From: Candidatus Bathyarchaeota archaeon RBG_13_52_12
GTDB taxonomy: Archaea > Thermoproteota > Bathyarchaeia > TCS64
Assembly: GCA_001774245.1 (NCBI GenBank)
Contig: MEZF01000073.1
Location: 1,785 to 18,738, forward strand
Direction: 5' to 3'
Length of the DNA: 16,954 bases
Shown here in pieces: positions 1-6,108 of this stretch. Each line of letters starts with the position of its first letter. Position 1 is the stretch's first letter. A program made the translations under genes and the position numbers. The notes under the pieces were generated by a model. That model was not told the DNA's origin. It searched no databases and saw nothing but the letters and a program-made list of their open reading frames with translations.

Positions 1-66
1 GAGGTTGATTTAGCTGATATTAATGATTATCTAGAAGGCATTTTCAGCACTATAGCCTTATCCTGA
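1..66 (+). CDS. C-terminal end of an unknown CDS (partial)
   Basis: The first 21 codons are open from the window edge and read EVDLADINDYLEGIFSTIAL-S before TGA, an acidic sequence of protein-like composition. The last codons and the stop come from the first copy of dispersed repeat A (52-78), which would then have landed on or captured the 3' end of the gene. The segment is too short for family assignment. It could equally be a chance open frame; the sequence to the left of the window would decide. Confidence 0.3.
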   Translation, partial: EVDLADINDYLEGIFSTIALS

Positions 67-78
67 GTTCCACCTGAT
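52..78 (+). repeat. Dispersed repeat A, copy 1
   Basis: A 27-bp unit starting ATAGCCTTATCCTGAG and ending CCACCTGAT. It is identical over all 27 positions to the copy at 14786-14812 and has one mismatch to 15992-16018. Looser copies lie at 587, 1329, 2934 and 16445. All are intergenic, apart from overlapping the end of the partial CDS here. Confidence 0.8.
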
Positions 79-253
79 CCTCACCGTAAATATGAGTGAT
101 GTGTGACCATCCTAATAATTATGGATAATTTATAATAACAAATATATCCGTAGAAATTTGGTGTTCCAATCGGGTACCATTATACATCATAGATAATGGA
201 ACCTGGGCTCGAGGAGTCTGATAAATAGAAGTTTATGGAGTTGAGAGTTGGAT

Positions 254-553
254 ATGAAGCATCTCTACGTAAGGCACATCGTGACGAGTCAGGCATACAG
301 CGATGCAACGCTGGCCGAGAGGAAGAAATGGTTCGAAGAATATGGTAAATTCTTAAAGGAACATGGATTTATCCTCGTCTTCTGGGGAACGCCTTGGGGA
401 GTACCTGAAAGCTTGACCACTGTGGCTGAATCTGACAAGTCACTGGATGAATGGGCGAAAAGTAACGACGCTTGGGGTAAGCGTTTAAAGGAGCTCGGTA
501 AAAAGGGCTATGGCGTATCGGCTACAACCATCGTGGTCACTGCTCCAGAATAA
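254..553 (+). CDS. Small dimeric alpha/beta-barrel-like protein (YCII/DUF3303-like)
   Basis: A 99-residue soluble protein without signal peptide or membrane segment. Predicted order is a strand (MKHLYVRHIV), a charged helix (about residues 19-36), a strand with the motif FWGTPWGVPES (about 43-53), a second helix (about 62-80) and a final strand (ATTIVVT). This is the layout of ferredoxin-like dimeric alpha/beta-barrel families. It aligns over most of its length with the protein at 16132-16407: KKW..EYGK.LK, a PWG motif, then ..SNDAW against NSEAW. I placed the start at ATG 254, preceded by a purine-rich GGAG/GAGAG stretch; an in-frame TTG at 248 is also possible. Enzymatic role is unknown; members of such families are enzymes or stress proteins. 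Confidence 0.75.
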   Translation: MKHLYVRHIVTSQAYSDATLAERKKWFEEYGKFLKEHGFILVFWGTPWGVPESLTTVAESDKSLDEWAKSNDAWGKRLKELGKKGYGVSATTIVVTAPE

Positions 554-566
554 TTAAAATCACACC

Positions 567-576
567 CTTTTTTTAT
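567..576 (+). terminator. T-rich terminator after the 254-553 gene
   Basis: A run of seven T (568-574) preceded by CCC lies about 14 nt past the stop codon. Oligo-T runs like this serve as intrinsic terminators in archaea. Confidence 0.5.
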
Positions 577-586
577 TGCATCTTCC

Positions 587-660
587 ATAGCCTTATCCTT
601 AGTCCCACCTCTGAAAATCTTAACCCAAATTGAATATGGTATAAGCCTCATCTTATGTGC
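587..660 (+). repeat. Dispersed repeat A plus B, copy 2
   Basis: Module A (587-614, diverged: CCTTATCCTTAGTCCCACC) runs directly into module B (614-657). B contains AATCTTAACCCAAATT and GGTATAAGCCTCATCTTA, which recur near 15926-15970 and 16477-16520. The right end of B is lost here. It lies between two co-directional genes and could lie in the untranslated leader of the gene starting at 707. Confidence 0.75.
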
Positions 661-706
661 AATAATTTTATCCAAACTCGACGATAATCGTTATCTGTGA
701 ACTTGA

Positions 707-1258
707 TTGATTGACCTAGCTCTACTCCAGTCCATTTCCTATATGGCTGGAGCTTTAGGAGTATGCGTAGGAGCATTAAGCTTCGCCTTCAACATGAGGG
801 CGACAACAAAAAACAGACGCGCGAGCCTCACAAACAACCTGATGAACTCATTCCTCTCCGAGGAAGGCATGAAGAGATGGAATGAATTATTGACGATGAA
901 CTGGAAGAACTTCGAGGATTATCACCGAAAATACGATTCCACAGTGAACCCCGATAACTTCGCTAAAAGAGAGTCTTTCTGGAATACCTGCGACCTCATT
1001 GGGTATCAGTATAGGGAGGGACTCGTAGATATCGGGACCGTATACAATGCGGGGGGGTTTTTGATTGTTGAGAGTTGGCTAAAATTCAAGTCGATCATTG
1101 AGGAGTATAGGAAGACCGAGTATGCAATTGATGAATATGAGAACTACGAGTACGTGGCTAACGCTTTAATCAGGATTAAGGAGAAGAGGGATCCGTCGTA
1201 TATGAAAAAGTTTAAAGAAGCTCAAGATCGCTATGCGATGTCAACTTCAAATCCCTGA
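707..1258 (+). CDS. Membrane-anchored DUF4760-like protein
   Basis: 183 residues with one N-terminal membrane segment (about residues 8-30, rich in Ala, Gly, Leu and Val), then a positive stretch (RATTKNRR) and a mostly helical, charged soluble domain with many Trp, Tyr and Phe (FEDYHRKYD, RESFWNTCDLIGYQYREGLVD, ESWLKFKSIIEEYRK). This architecture matches the DUF4760 type of uncharacterised proteins common in archaea. The soluble part should face the cytoplasm by the positive-inside rule. The start is TTG 707, because the next Met (743) would cut into the membrane helix. No clear Shine-Dalgarno was seen. Function unknown. Confidence 0.7.
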   Translation: MIDLALLQSISYMAGALGVCVGALSFAFNMRATTKNRRASLTNNLMNSFLSEEGMKRWNELLTMNWKNFEDYHRKYDSTVNPDNFAKRESFWNTCDLIGYQYREGLVDIGTVYNAGGFLIVESWLKFKSIIEEYRKTEYAIDEYENYEYVANALIRIKEKRDPSYMKKFKEAQDRYAMSTSNP

Positions 1259-1328
1259 AGAGATCGATGTCTGCTATCCTGTGGGACTTTCTGATGATGG
1301 TACGAGATGGGTTTCGAGTTAGTCTTCC

Positions 1329-1351
1329 ATAGTCTTATCCTTAATTCCTCC
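1329..1351 (+). repeat. Dispersed repeat A, diverged copy 3
   Basis: ATAGTCTTATCCTTAATTCC matches module A with several substitutions, mainly in its second half. It lies just before a short fragment that begins with GTG at 1355. Confidence 0.5.
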
Positions 1352-1354
1352 TTT

Positions 1355-1429
1355 GTGAAGCGTGCTACTGTCGCACATTTGATCCTGTTGTTGCTGCGCG
1401 AACACTCGGGGTATTTGTCCCGCGCGCGC
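1355..1429 (+). pseudogene. N-terminal gene fragment cut at a CG tract
   Basis: From GTG 1355 the frame reads VKRATVAHLILLLLREHSGY and then runs into the CG tract at 1421-1429, after which composition becomes random until a stop near 1454. The beginning has a protein-like pattern (basic start, then amphipathic or hydrophobic helix). I read it as the first about 23 codons of a gene whose remainder is gone. No family can be assigned; chance coding is possible. Confidence 0.35.
1421..1429. repeat. Alternating CG tract 1
   Basis: Nine bases of strictly alternating CGCGCGCGC, followed by C. It lies between two gene relics (1355-1420 and 1518-1735). Confidence 0.85.
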
Positions 1430-1517
1430 CGAACGTGCAATAATTTTAAATAAATTACCTGAGTGAAGTTAAACACAGGTTATTCGTTAGCAGATAATGG
1501 CAGATAACGCTTAGCCT

Positions 1518-1735
1518 GTGGTACGCATAGTCGAGGTGTTGAAGAAACGATAGTTAGGAGAGGAAAACTATACGAGTCCGTTGTGGTTGATCTAACCGAT
1601 ACACACTACTATACCCCTAATGTTATGGAGTCATTAAATGAAGCCAAAAAACAGCTAAGCAGCGTTAAGACAATTGATCAGTTGAATTCTTGGATCACGG
1701 AGTGGTTCGGGGACGTTGAAGGATATGCGCCTTAA
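1518..1735 (+). pseudogene. Small gene of unknown family with a single-base frameshift
   Basis: From GTG 1518 the frame reads VVRIVEV up to about 1538. The protein then continues in the next frame as EETIVRRGKLYESVVVDLTD and so on to ...WFGDVEGYAP with TAA at 1733-1735. One missing base in the GAGGTGTTGAAG stretch (1533-1544) explains the break; restoring it gives an intact protein of about 72 residues. The sequence is strongly protein-like, with an Asp/Thr-rich middle and a predicted helix ESLNEAKKQLSS. No family recognised. Either a real frameshift or a sequencing error; without it, only GTG 1583 is available as a start. Confidence 0.5.
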
Positions 1736-1803
1736 GCATAATGAATCTTAAGACACGTTAAAATGTGATCTAATATCGTGCACCATTGAATATTTTTAGG
1801 GTT

Positions 1804-2772
1804 TCACTTTTCTTCGAGAATGTGCGCCAACTTCCCAGCGTCTATGCTTCCACCCGAGAGGATGCAGACACTCTTCCCCCGCTCCTCCTTAGGTATCGCC
1901 AACGCAGCTGCTAAGCTGATCGCGCCGGCTCCCTCCGTCACAAGCTTGTTTTCAATAGCTAGGAAGCGAACAGCTCTAGCGATCTCAGGCTCTGGGACGA
2001 TGACTACTTCATCGAGAGTCTCCCTGACTAGCTCGAAGATCTCCCTCGAGATCCTAAACGAGCCAGCTATCCCATCAGCCAGAGTCGGCTTATACTCGAA
2101 GGGAGCAAGCCCCCCCTTCTTGAACCCGATATGGTAATGCGGACAGTTCTCAGCGTTGACTCCGATAATCCTCACATGGGGCTTCAGAGACTTCGCGGCG
2201 AGTGCCACCCCAGCGGATAGGAACCCCGCACCTACGGGGACAAATATCGAGTCGACGTCGGGGATGTCTTCCACGATCTCGATCCCGATAGTTCCATACC
2301 CATCCATCAGGCCGTAGTCAGCCATAGGGTGGATGAAGCTGTAGTCATGAGGGGGGTGTTCAATGTAATCCATCATAGTGCTTGGGGAGACGAGGTCGAC
2401 CACGGCACCATATTTCCTGGTGGCATCTATCTTGTACTTCGGAGCAGTATCAATTATCGCAACCCTAGCGGGCACTTTGAACAGATTCGCGACGTATCCA
2501 ACCGCCAGAGCCATGTTCCCAGCGCTGAGTGTAGAGATTCCGCGCCTCCTATCCTCTGGGCTCAGCTTGGCCACCCAGTTGTAGACTCCCCTGATCTTGT
2601 AGCTGCCTATTGGCTGTAGGACCTCGGGCTTTAGGAATATCGCTGTGTCAGCTTCATTGTATCTTCTAAGAGGCATCAGTGGCGTGTGGATAGCAATTCC
2701 CTTCAGCCGTTCTGATGCTTCCCGAAAATCGTCAAGACTTGGCCTATGGGAGGGATCCCTCGACTCACTCAT
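1804..2772 (-). CDS. PLP-dependent threonine/serine dehydratase-like enzyme
   Basis: 322 residues, fold-type II PLP enzyme of the serine/threonine dehydratase group (IlvA/TdcB/serine racemase). These deaminate L-threonine or L-serine to 2-oxobutyrate or pyruvate in the cytoplasm. Visible signatures: PLP lysine K59 in PIGSYKIRG; substrate loop SAGNM (83-87) where relatives have SSGNHA; phosphate-binding Gly loop PVGAGFLSAG (179-188); LADGIAG (231-237); TEGAGA (279-284); and SGGS (306-309) for the pyridine ring. There is no C-terminal ACT domain, so it resembles the short catabolic type rather than allosteric IlvA. The His of SSGNHA is Met here, so substrate preference may differ; a diaminopropionate- or threonine-synthase-like role is not excluded. 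Start ATG 2772 is weakly supported because no Shine-Dalgarno is obvious. Confidence 0.85.
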   Translation of the reverse strand: MSESRDPSHRPSLDDFREASERLKGIAIHTPLMPLRRYNEADTAIFLKPEVLQPIGSYKIRGVYNWVAKLSPEDRRRGISTLSAGNMALAVGYVANLFKVPARVAIIDTAPKYKIDATRKYGAVVDLVSPSTMMDYIEHPPHDYSFIHPMADYGLMDGYGTIGIEIVEDIPDVDSIFVPVGAGFLSAGVALAAKSLKPHVRIIGVNAENCPHYHIGFKKGGLAPFEYKPTLADGIAGSFRISREIFELVRETLDEVVIVPEPEIARAVRFLAIENKLVTEGAGAISLAAALAIPKEERGKSVCILSGGSIDAGKLAHILEEK

Positions 2773-2933
2773 CCATCTATTCAGCTGGGTTCGCCCCTAG
2801 GTTGGACTAACCTTTTTGGTCAATAGAACCTGATTGTATATCGTTTAGAATCTATTTAACCTTATTCTTATCTAAATTTGCCTGAAAATGTTTCATTAGC
2901 CAGTATTGATTCTCTTTCTATGTGTGTGGGGCC

Positions 2934-2959
2934 ATAATCTTATTCTCACTTCACACTAA
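2934..2959 (+). repeat. Repeat A-like element (A' type)
   Basis: The sequence ATAATCTTATTCTCACTTCA followed by CACTAA resembles the A' end of the repeat at 16548-16570 (ATAGCTTATCCTCACTTCAC). It lies 21 bp before the start of the broken flavodoxin/ferredoxin gene. The rest of 2773-2979 shows only a short inverted repeat, AGGTT-GGACT-AACCT followed by TTTTT (2801-2820), and a TATA-like GATATAC on the minus strand near 2840. Confidence 0.5.
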
Positions 2960-2979
2960 GGTTTAGGTATGAATGTCCA

Positions 2980-3266
2980 ATGACAGGGATAAGTGTTAAA
3001 AGTCTGTACTTCTCGGTAACAGGAACGACAAGAAAGATCCTTATAAAGTTAGAGAAAAACACCGGACGCGCGCGCCCACCGGAGCCCTGAAGGTCGAGTC
3101 AAGGGAGATCGACGACGGTTTTTGCATACGCTGTATGGCCTGTACTCGTGCCTGCCCTGTAGGGATCCTTAGTCTTCACTATGACGATACCCCCAGTTCC
3201 AGGGAGAGGTTTGAGAGGCTGGATAAGATCTTCGCGGTGAGGAAAGAGCCCCAATTTTCTTTATAG
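2980..3266 (+). pseudogene. EFR1-like flavodoxin/ferredoxin protein, internally deleted
   Basis: ATG 2980 opens a frame reading MTGISVKSLYFSVTGTTRK, the FMN phosphate-binding start of a flavodoxin domain (YFSxTGTT). After about 28 codons it meets a CG tract (3067-3075). Past the tract, in another frame, the text reads PTGALKVESREIDDG and then CIRCMACTRACP, a complete CxxCxxCxxxCP cluster preceded by what looks like the end of a first 4Fe-4S motif (CPTGA). It ends at TAG 3264-3266. Intact EFR1-family proteins carry a flavodoxin domain followed by two 4Fe-4S clusters in about 250-280 residues, so some 150 residues are missing. The cysteine codon expected before PTGA is replaced by GCG of the tract, placing the junction inside the first cluster motif. 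Certainly non-functional as read. Confidence 0.8.
3067..3075. repeat. Alternating CG tract 2
   Basis: CGCGCGCGC, then CC. It forms the exact junction between the flavodoxin and ferredoxin pieces of the broken gene 2980-3266. Confidence 0.9.
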
Positions 3267-3273
3267 CCCTCCT

Positions 3274-3303
3274 CGCGCGAAAGTAACTTTGGCAAGCGCG
3301 CGC
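3274..3303. repeat. Paired CG tracts 3 and 4 flanking a 16-bp insert
   Basis: CGCGCG (3274-3279) and GCGCGCGC (3296-3303) enclose AAAGTAACTTTGGCAA. The insert closely matches the part of repeat B reading AAAGTAACTTTAGG near 15938-15951, and AAAGTAACTTT is itself a palindrome about its central A. Confidence 0.75.
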
Positions 3304-3321
3304 CATTTATGAAGTGACGAT

Positions 3322-3498
3322 GTGGGGGAGGTTGAAACGAAATTAAATGATAAAAGATTTTACCCCATTTGGGCGTTCATCCTTATGCTGTTAATAATTC
3401 TACCGGGGATGGCTGGCCCCGATTTAATAATCACTTATGTAATCGCTTTTCTGGCAGCTTTTCTCATTTCGGTTCTAACCTATCTCTACACAACATAG
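3322..3498 (+). CDS. Small two-TM membrane protein
   Basis: 58 residues from GTG 3322 to TAG 3496-3498: an acidic/basic head (VGEVETKLNDKRFYP), a first hydrophobic helix (about residues 15-29), a PGMAGPD turn and a second hydrophobic helix (about 35-56). The helix-PG-helix hairpin and clean termination suggest a real small integral membrane protein. It was too short for ordinary ORF cut-offs. No Shine-Dalgarno is evident and the upstream flank begins 18 bp after a CG tract, so the N-terminus may have been trimmed. Function unknown. Confidence 0.55.
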   Translation: MGEVETKLNDKRFYPIWAFILMLLIILPGMAGPDLIITYVIAFLAAFLISVLTYLYTT

Positions 3499-3526
3499 AG
3501 CGGGCGCACTCACGCGCCGACATTAT

Positions 3527-3673
3527 TCATTTGTTTTTCATTCTTAGCAAAGATAACTTCTCTGAGAGGCAGATCACACAACTCACATCTACCTTGCAGT
3601 CACGCTTGCATTTTGACAGCATATCCATTACAATCTGCATCTCCTCATCATCCGACAATCTCAGAGTCTGCAA
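3527..3673 (-). CDS. Small cysteine-rich protein, possible metal binder
   Basis: From TTG 3673 (preceded by GGAG about 9 nt upstream) the protein has 48 residues: a helical start (LSDDEEMQIVMDMLSKC), then C22-x3-C26-x5-C32-x2-C35 and a basic tail (LRMKNK). Four closely spaced cysteines suggest a zinc or iron-sulfur site. The frame stays open upstream and reads CIIHPGAETNA before the TTG, so the gene may start earlier or be 5'-truncated. No family recognised. It ends 28 bp from the end of the convergent membrane-protein gene. Confidence 0.5.
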   Translation of the reverse strand: MQTLRLSDDEEMQIVMDMLSKCKRDCKVDVSCVICLSEKLSLLRMKNK

Positions 3674-3945
3674 TGCGTTCGTCTCCGCTCCTGGGTGAAT
3701 AATGCACGTCGAGGAAGATATGTGATGTAATCCCTAGGCTAGTTATCTATGCCATGATGTAGTACTCCAGAACAATGTTCGGAATAAAAATAATCGCTTG
3801 CGCGGTATAGAGTAGTGAATAAAGAAACCGCGCGCAACGGGAAATGTATTAACCAAGTCATCGCCCACCCTTCAAATGTGAAGTCCTCGACGATATTAAT
3901 CGCTGCACGCGCACGTGATGGGTAAAAAAATGGAAGGTTTCAGGT
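3674..3945. other. Intergenic stretch with CG tracts, no confident gene
   Basis: It contains GCGCG (3799-3803), CGCGCGC (3829-3835) and ACGCGCACG (3908-3916). A 36-codon frame from GTG 3815 to TAA 3923-3925 (NGKCINQVIAHPSNVKSSTI in its middle) spans the second tract and may be coding debris. No RNA gene or promoter was recognised. Confidence 0.4.
3829..3835. repeat. Alternating CG tract 5
   Basis: CGCGCGC, 26 bp after a shorter GCGCG (3799-3803), in otherwise featureless intergenic sequence. Confidence 0.7.
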
Positions 3946-4203
3946 CTATGGCTTAATTTTTACTAACTCGGCTGATTCCATTACGGGATAGATCTCACTT
4001 GTACATGTGTGTCTCCAGTACCGATCAACCTTTGCGAGGCCCTCTGCTGTTGCCTCAAAAATGCTTATGGACTTGTTGCATCCAAGGGCAGTACATGGAG
4101 GATATAGGAACTTCATTCCTTCAGGTACCTTCCATTTTGAGAAAAGCTCAGTGACTTTCTGAGCATCTTCAGGTTTCCATGACATTATACCTACATACTT
4201 CAA
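3946..4203 (-). CDS. DUF3303-like small alpha/beta protein
   Basis: 85 residues from TTG 4203. The start begins the conserved first strand (MKYVGIMSW) and has AGGTGA about 10 nt upstream. An open extension to ATG 4314 adds 37 residues with no family-like features, so I reject it. The sequence shows strand (KYVGIMSW), helix (PEDAQKVTELFSKW), strand (MKFLYPPCTALGCNKSISIFEA), helix (AEGLAKVDRYWRH) and a final strand (ESAELVKI). This is the ferredoxin-like fold of the DUF3303/YCII-related dimeric barrels, which are about 90 residues long. Two Cys (CTALGC) sit in the central hairpin. Soluble; function unknown. It shares fold, though not obvious sequence, with the proteins at 254-553 and 16132-16407. 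Confidence 0.75.
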   Translation of the reverse strand: MKYVGIMSWKPEDAQKVTELFSKWKVPEGMKFLYPPCTALGCNKSISIFEATAEGLAKVDRYWRHTCTSEIYPVMESAELVKIKP

Positions 4204-4356
4204 GGCTTCATAGTCACCTTCTATCTTGGCACTTGTATTGCTCCCAACACGGAGCAGATGTTCTATTACAGAGCATTTGATCCAGTGGCAGAAGCAATGA
4301 TCGATTATATTCAACTATTATTAATAGATTTCTTTTACAATTGTGCGACGTTTCAT

Positions 4357-4365
4357 CGCGCGCGC
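4357..4365. repeat. Alternating CG tract 6
   Basis: CGCGCGCGC followed by TTCTC, 18 bp beyond the stop codon of the minus-strand amidohydrolase gene. Confidence 0.85.
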
Positions 4366-4383
4366 TTCTCGGTGCAATCAAAT

Positions 4384-5997
4384 TTAATGTAATTTATCGT
4401 ACGCTATCTTACCGCCCACTATCGTTATCAGAGTCTCTACGTCCTTCAACTCCTCCCTCGGCACCTTGAGGGGATCCCTATCTAGGACACACAGGTCAGC
4501 GAGTTTTCCGGGTTCCACGCTGCCCTTAATGTTCTCTTCCCAGGCGGCATACGCGCCATCAATGGTGTACGCCTGTATGGCCTCTATCGGTTTGATACCC
4601 TCCTTAGCGTAAAGTACTTTTCCACCGCTCGTCTTACGTGTAACCATGCTGTATATTCCAAGCCAAGGGTTCGGACTACAGATGCTTGCATCGCTGTGGC
4701 CGGGTGCGTGGATACCTTGATCGATCAGGCTACGGTGGGGCCACATATACTTCATCTCAGCTCTCCCACGGTTCTTCAGATAGGCGTCGCCTAAGTCATG
4801 GATGAAACCAGTCGCTGACGCATCTATCGCGCCAAGATCCTTGAGTCTCCTCTGGATGGGCGGCGTCACTGCGCAGCAGTGCTCTATTCGGTGGCGGTGA
4901 TCCTTTCTCGGGGCTTCCTTTAGAGCCGCCTCTATAGCGTCGAGGGCCCTGTCTATCCCCCTGTCGCCGACGCCGTCCAGTCCGACCCTAATACCAGCTT
5001 TATGAGTGGCTTTCACCCTGTTCGTTATGTCTTCCTGGTCGTAGAGGAGGATCCCAGTGTTCTCAGGCTCACCAACATAAGGCTTATAGTAGGCTGCGGT
5101 GCGCCCACTCGTACTAGTGTCAAATACCCACTCTGCAGCCGTTATCTTGAGCCACTCGTCGCCGAATGGAGTCTGAAGACCCAATGCTATGGCGCCTTCG
5201 ACCATGCCCTGGTCCCTGCCGCTGATGTGGACCGCGGTTCTCACACCGAGCCTGCCTTCACGTTTTAGCCTCTGCATCGCCCTGAACTCTGCTGGGCTGA
5301 CCATGCTTGCGTGGATGCTTGTGAGGCCCCAGCGGAGGCACTCTTCGAACACGATCTGGAGACCGCGATAGAACTCATCCTCCGTGTATGGGGGCAGCTC
5401 GTGGTATACGAGGTCCTTCGCCGTCTCACGCAGTAGGCCCGTGGGTTCTCCCTTCTCGTCGTGCTCGATCTTGCCGTGGGGTGGGTCGGGGGTCTCCCTA
5501 GTTATCCCAGCTATCTGCAGGGCCAGGCTGTTGGCTACCCCGTTGTGGCCGTCTCTCCTCTGGATGTAGAGTGGGTTCTCGGGAGAAGCTTCGTCAAGTT
5601 CCTTTAAGGTGGGGTATCTACCCATCTTGACGTTGTCCATACTGTAGCCGAGTACCCAGCTCCCTGGAGGCGTCTCTGCGACCTTTTTCTTTACCGCGTT
5701 AAGCATCTCATCGACTCTTGTGAAATCCGGGCCGCATGCGACTCCGCGGACAAGGTAGGCCCCCCAACTGCCCCCGGGGTGCATGTGGCTGTCGATCAAC
5801 CCTGGGACAACAGCTTTGCCATCTAGATCGATCGCCCTTGTGCAGGTGCCCGCCGTTCTCTTAACTTGAGCATCTGTGCCAACCTTCAGAATCCTGCCGT
5901 CTCTCACCGCGACTGCCTTAGTAACCGAGTTCTTCCGGTCTACGGTTATTATTCTACCATTGAACAGGATGAGGTCCGCTTGCAGCTCCGGGTACAT
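4384..5997 (-). CDS. YtcJ-type amidohydrolase (amidohydrolase 3 family)
   Basis: 537 residues, the usual length for YtcJ/NfdA-like hydrolases. The N-terminal beta-sandwich strand (ADLILFNGRIITVD) precedes metal-binding HxH (DSHMHPG, 71-73), the family motif DGHNGVANSLAL (149-160), RIEHC (370-374, metal His), GHSDAS (433-438, catalytic Asp) and a closing sandwich segment (GSVEPGKLADLCVLDRDP, 492-509). These enzymes hydrolyse amide, carbamate or formyl bonds in the cytoplasm; the substrate cannot be read from sequence. Odd feature: the motif normally written HAIGDRA reads DGVGDRG (341-347), so a conserved His is Asp. The gene is 111 bp from, and in the same direction as, the upstream MFS gene, so uptake and hydrolysis could be linked. 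Start ATG 5997 fits the family. Confidence 0.9.
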   Translation of the reverse strand: MYPELQADLILFNGRIITVDRKNSVTKAVAVRDGRILKVGTDAQVKRTAGTCTRAIDLDGKAVVPGLIDSHMHPGGSWGAYLVRGVACGPDFTRVDEMLNAVKKKVAETPPGSWVLGYSMDNVKMGRYPTLKELDEASPENPLYIQRRDGHNGVANSLALQIAGITRETPDPPHGKIEHDEKGEPTGLLRETAKDLVYHELPPYTEDEFYRGLQIVFEECLRWGLTSIHASMVSPAEFRAMQRLKREGRLGVRTAVHISGRDQGMVEGAIALGLQTPFGDEWLKITAAEWVFDTSTSGRTAAYYKPYVGEPENTGILLYDQEDITNRVKATHKAGIRVGLDGVGDRGIDRALDAIEAALKEAPRKDHRHRIEHCCAVTPPIQRRLKDLGAIDASATGFIHDLGDAYLKNRGRAEMKYMWPHRSLIDQGIHAPGHSDASICSPNPWLGIYSMVTRKTSGGKVLYAKEGIKPIEAIQAYTIDGAYAAWEENIKGSVEPGKLADLCVLDRDPLKVPREELKDVETLITIVGGKIAYDKLH

Positions 5998-6029
5998 GAG
6001 GATCGTTTGTCTTTTGGCATATACTCCAT

Positions 6030-6098
6030 TTAACGGTTGGGTGATATCCGCCTCGCGGCTGCGATGGCCTTTTGGATCCTTTCGAGTTTCGCGCGCAT
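6030..6098 (-). pseudogene. Short helical gene remnant
   Basis: On the minus strand ATG 6098 begins MRAKLERIQKAIAAARR and stops at TAA 6030-6032 (22 residues). The helix LERIQKAIAAARR looks like the tail of a protein. Its first codons are made from the CG tract at 6090-6096, so the ATG is probably accidental and the fragment lacks its true 5' part. Chance is possible. Confidence 0.3.
6090..6096. repeat. Alternating CG tract 7
   Basis: CGCGCGC, 12 bp beyond the stop codon of the minus-strand MFS gene. Confidence 0.75.
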
Positions 6099-6108
6099 GA
6101 TACGGCGT

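Noticed and set aside
1231..1476. 81-residue open frame on the minus strand
   Set aside because: Composition is rich in Arg, His and Ser with no pattern. It crosses the end of the DUF4760-like gene, repeat A and a CG tract.
2801..2820. Inverted repeat AGGTT-GGACT-AACCT with T-run as a terminator
   Set aside because: No plus-strand gene ends before it; the stem is only 5 bp and it lies in the leader of the dehydratase gene.
3815..3925. 36-codon frame from GTG across a CG tract
   Set aside because: It is too short, with no recognisable pattern or ribosome site; kept only as a note in the intergenic entry.
4204..4314. 37-residue N-terminal extension of the DUF3303-like gene
   Set aside because: The family start coincides with TTG 4203, which has an AGGTGA ribosome site; the extension has no family-like features.
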